A stretch of 23,179 nt of DNA from Butyrivibrio sp. (GTDB lineage Bacteria; Bacillota_A; Clostridia; Lachnospirales; Lachnospiraceae): the NCBI RefSeq assembly GCF_024699075.1, contig NZ_JAILQF010000066.1, forward strand, positions 1-23,179. Reading direction: 5' to 3'. The notes below the pieces were generated by a model. The model saw only the letters and a program-made list of their open reading frames with translations, did not search any database and was not told where the DNA came from. The position numbers were made by a program, and so were the translations under genes. Below, piece after piece: positions 20,643-23,179 of this stretch. Each line of letters begins with the position of its first letter. Position 1 is the stretch's first letter.

Positions 20643-23030
20643 TTATATAGAAGGTGATATATCAGGCCCGTTTAAGAGCTCTTCAAATTCAGCTTCTGGC
20701 ATAGGTTTATAGAAATAATATCCCTGGATGTAGTCGCAGTCGTAGTCTCTGAGGAACTTGACCTGCTCATTGGTTTCAACGCCTTCTGCTGTGACCTTTG
20801 CTCCTATCATGTGGGCAAGACCGATTGTAGTTATTATAATGGCTTCAACCTTATCATTCAGACCTATTTTTCTTATAAAACCCATATCAAGCTTAATGAT
20901 ATCAAAGTTGAAGTTTTGGAGCATTGATAGTGAACTCATTCCGCTACCATAATCATCAAGAAGAATCTGGATATTCTTGGATCTCATTTCATTAAGATAT
21001 TCTATAGCTTTAGATTCAAGATCAGCATAGGCAGATTCAGTTACTTCAAATCTGAGCATTTTGGGCTCTAGCTTAAGGTCTTTTACCCTGTTTAGAATAC
21101 TTTCTATAAATACAGTATCATAGAAATCTACTCGTGAAAGGTTAAAAGCACAGGGAATCATTTTTTGCTTATTTTGGCACCTTCTAAGTATCAGATCCAT
21201 ACCCTTTGTTACTATAAAATTATCCAGAATTGAAGTCTTACCTTCGGATTCGATAATGGGTATAAATTCTCCGGGCGATACCATGCCAAAGTCTTTGTGC
21301 TTCCATCTGATGAGGACTTCGGCGCTTGCTATCATTCCGGTCTTGGCATCAACTATGGGCTGATAATATGGCTCAAATTCATTATCGTTTATACCTCTTT
21401 CAAAATCAGACAGAAGGAATCTCTTCTTAACATAGCTTTCCTTCATTACATCATCATAATAAGCATACAATTTATTGCCGATTCCGGCCTTTAAGTTATT
21501 TTCTGCAAGCTTCGCACCGGCAAGGATCTGCGTTATATCAACAAACAGATTGTTGATAGAATATATGCCGCATCTTATTTCATAGTTGAACTCTTTGGAT
21601 TCGATAGTGAAAGTCTGATTGCACATATCCTTTAAGTTAGCTTCACTTAAATTCTCATCAGATGTGATAAGTACAAAATGGTCACTTTCAAGTCTTCCCA
21701 TGATGACAGGCTTTAAGTATTTTCTCAGAGCATCTCTTGTCTGGAAGATGACCATGTCGCCATTTTGATCGCCGTATAGCTCATTGACAGCTTTGAACCC
21801 CTTAACATTTGTGTAAACAAGAGAAAACTTACCATTACCTCCGAGTTCAGATAAGAAGAGTCTGGCTCTTTTCATAAAACCTGTTCTGGTATATTCATCT
21901 GTCATCCAGTCAAAATCGGTGGCAGTAGTAATATCAAAAAGTACGATAAGTAGCCAGTCAGGATAGCCTGGAACTCTCCTTACGCGGATGTTCTTGGCCC
22001 TTTGACCGTAAGGGTAGTCGACATGTACAGTTCTAACGTAGACTCCTCTTTCTTTAAGCTCATTTATGATAAAAGGAATCCTTATATTATCAAGAAAGAT
22101 TTCTCTTTCGCTTTCTACAATATTTTTTGAAAGAGTTTGACATACATCTCTGAATTTAAGGCTGCTATTTTCAAAAACATCTGTGAGATCATCGCTTAAA
22201 TGATAGATTTCAAGTGTATCATTTGTTATATTCACAGATGCTATCATATCGAAACCATCTTCCAATATGGCTTTGATAACAGGCTGCTCATAAATACCCA
22301 TATAAGGGATCACAGTACCTTGCTTGAGCGGTGAAATATTGCCGTTTTCTATTATTTCACCCTCGCCCCTAAATATAGTCTTATTGTTTTTGACCTTGAA
22401 ATAGCTTCCATCTGTAATCAGATAGAACCTGCTTCCATAGCTATCCGGAAGTATTATGTCTTCGATAAGATTTTGACCATCAACGGATGTCTTTTTGATC
22501 ATTTCTGCATGAGGGATTATTTCTATATTTGTAAGATCAAGTCCGTCTGAAAAGCGCACAAATCCTGAATCTATCGCTTCTCCCGGAAGCTCGGGAATAA
22601 GATATACATTATAGGCAGCATTCATAGAACCGGCACTAAGACCTATTACTATACCCTTATAAGACATAAGAGCTTCTTTTAGCTTCATGCGTTTCATGAA
22701 GCTAAGCTGCGTGGGAGCATGACCTCCGGCAAGATATATAACGTCAGCTTTATTAATAAGCTCCGGGACTTTGTCTTTGTCAGTGTCTTTAAGGATGTGC
22801 ACGTTTGAAACTGCAAGATCATTTTCCTTAAGTATTTGTATAAGACTGTCTTTTTGCCCTTCGTTTTCAGATGTATTAGAAGGATCACAAGGAATATATA
22901 AAAGGCTTACGGACTTTGGCCATTCATTTTTAAGGTCCTCAAAAAAGCCATAATTATCCTCTAATAACTGCTTTTCGCCAGAAGCAGGTTCTTCAAAAGG
23001 AATAAAACTGCTAGTAAGATACAGAATCAT
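20643..23030 (-). CDS. Peptidase S51-like / PAS-like / degenerate GGDEF / EAL fusion protein
   Basis: This is a 795-residue cytosolic protein with no membrane segment. Residues about 1-235 resemble peptidase S51 (dipeptidase E/cyanophycinase-like): AGGHAPTQ (101-108), the nucleophile elbow GLSAGS (S132) and IIPHAE (H174). A PAS-like domain (about 250-370) ends VPGYPDWLLIVLFDIT. The GGDEF domain (about 395-515) has ESDHF (448-452) in place of GGDEF, so cyclase activity is unlikely. The EAL domain (about 545-785) keeps E571 (EVLIR), N630, E662, DDYG (692-695), K713 and E749/E752, so c-di-GMP phosphodiesterase activity is plausible. CAGGAGA at 23039-23045, eight bases upstream, fixes the start. 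It converges on the binding-protein gene and has no obvious link to the sugar operon. PepE-like activity on Asp-X dipeptides is possible but unproven. Confidence 0.88.
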   Translation of the reverse strand: MILYLTSSFIPFEEPASGEKQLLEDNYGFFEDLKNEWPKSVSLLYIPCDPSNTSENEGQKDSLIQILKENDLAVSNVHILKDTDKDKVPELINKADVIYLAGGHAPTQLSFMKRMKLKEALMSYKGIVIGLSAGSMNAAYNVYLIPELPGEAIDSGFVRFSDGLDLTNIEIIPHAEMIKKTSVDGQNLIEDIILPDSYGSRFYLITDGSYFKVKNNKTIFRGEGEIIENGNISPLKQGTVIPYMGIYEQPVIKAILEDGFDMIASVNITNDTLEIYHLSDDLTDVFENSSLKFRDVCQTLSKNIVESEREIFLDNIRIPFIINELKERGVYVRTVHVDYPYGQRAKNIRVRRVPGYPDWLLIVLFDITTATDFDWMTDEYTRTGFMKRARLFLSELGGNGKFSLVYTNVKGFKAVNELYGDQNGDMVIFQTRDALRKYLKPVIMGRLESDHFVLITSDENLSEANLKDMCNQTFTIESKEFNYEIRCGIYSINNLFVDITQILAGAKLAENNLKAGIGNKLYAYYDDVMKESYVKKRFLLSDFERGINDNEFEPYYQPIVDAKTGMIASAEVLIRWKHKDFGMVSPGEFIPIIESEGKTSILDNFIVTKGMDLILRRCQNKQKMIPCAFNLSRVDFYDTVFIESILNRVKDLKLEPKMLRFEVTESAYADLESKAIEYLNEMRSKNIQILLDDYGSGMSSLSMLQNFNFDIIKLDMGFIRKIGLNDKVEAIIITTIGLAHMIGAKVTAEGVETNEQVKFLRDYDCDYIQGYYFYKPMPEAEFEELLNGPDISPSI

Positions 23031-23089
23031 TCGCTAAATCTCCTGTTATGAAGTGACCTCTTGTCAAGTTCTTTTTAGAGATCACCATT

Positions 23090-23179
23090 TTATTGATTCG
23101 ACATTGAACGCAGAGGCAGAGCCTCAGGTCTAACAGTCCCCGGCCTTGGCCACTCTGTTATTCGTGGATTGGTTACCAA
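23090..23179 (-). CDS. Possible C-terminal end of a minus-strand gene cut by the window edge
   Basis: The minus strand is open from the right edge to a TAA at 23090-23092 and would encode a 29-residue tail (including EWPRPGTVRPEALPLRSM). The stretch is clearly more GC-rich than the rest of the window. The plus strand is also open in one frame across the same bases, so the assignment is weak. If real, the gene would precede the EAL fusion by about 60 bases on the same strand and could share its transcript. I do not recognise the product. Confidence 0.3.
   Translation of the reverse strand: MVTNPRITEWPRPGTVRPEALPLRSMSNQ

Noticed and set aside
23031..23179. c-di-GMP riboswitch or tRNA upstream of the EAL protein
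   Set aside because: I could not find the conserved GEMM core or a cloverleaf with a matching acceptor stem; only a small hairpin and GC-rich sequence are present.
1..23179. CRISPR arrays, insertion sequences, phage genes or toxin-antitoxin pairs
   Set aside because: I saw no spaced repeats, transposase, integrase or other mobile-element signature anywhere in the window.

Overview
The window comes from a low-GC Gram-positive bacterium, most likely a gut or rumen Lachnospiraceae (Butyrivibrio-like). That is inferred from the AT-rich coding style, strong AGGAGG-type ribosome binding sites, lipoprotein solute-binding proteins, a YesM/YesN-type two-component pair beside a CUT1 sugar ABC transporter, and a large cytosolic EAL protein with the PAS-like domain common in that family. 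The species cannot be fixed from sequence alone.

Layout. (1) 1-251 holds no gene I can assign. (2) 333-827 (+) is a small multi-pass membrane protein; it meets the next gene head-on at a symmetric terminator (843-872). (3) 871-4203 (-) is a two-component operon: a YesM-type sensor kinase followed by an AraC-type response regulator. (4) A 307-base AT-rich divergent control region (4204-4510) separates it from (5) a long (+) operon, 4511-18701. Its genes in order are a cytosolic GH43-like exo-glycosidase, a 991-residue secreted fusion of two carbohydrate-binding-like domains with an ABC solute-binding domain, CUT1 permease pair A, an NHL-propeller/TPR membrane protein, a Yip1-family membrane protein, a secreted DUF5696-like putative glycosidase, CUT1 permease pair B, and a lipoprotein solute-binding protein. 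A strong terminator follows at 18723-18760. (6) A third solute-binding lipoprotein (18900-20498) has its own promoter. (7) Convergent to it is a cytosolic protein (20643-23030, -) joining a peptidase-S51/PepE-like domain to PAS, degenerate GGDEF and EAL domains. (8) The right edge may hold the tail of another minus-strand gene.

How the genes fit together (inference). The kinase senses an extracellular glycan cue, possibly through a loaded solute-binding protein, and the AraC-type regulator activates the operon across the divergent region. Carbohydrate is bound at the surface by the CBM-like and solute-binding modules, perhaps trimmed by the DUF5696 protein, imported by one or both permease pairs with an ATPase encoded elsewhere, and cleaved in the cytosol by the GH43-like enzyme. 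The GH43 protein resembles the exo-beta-1,3-galactanase-type branch of its family, so a galactan-like substrate is the first guess.

The most interesting parts are the tightly coupled middle block (NHL-TPR, Yip1 and DUF5696 proteins between two permease pairs), which looks like an uncharacterised membrane-associated glycan uptake machine, and the S51-PAS-GGDEF-EAL fusion.
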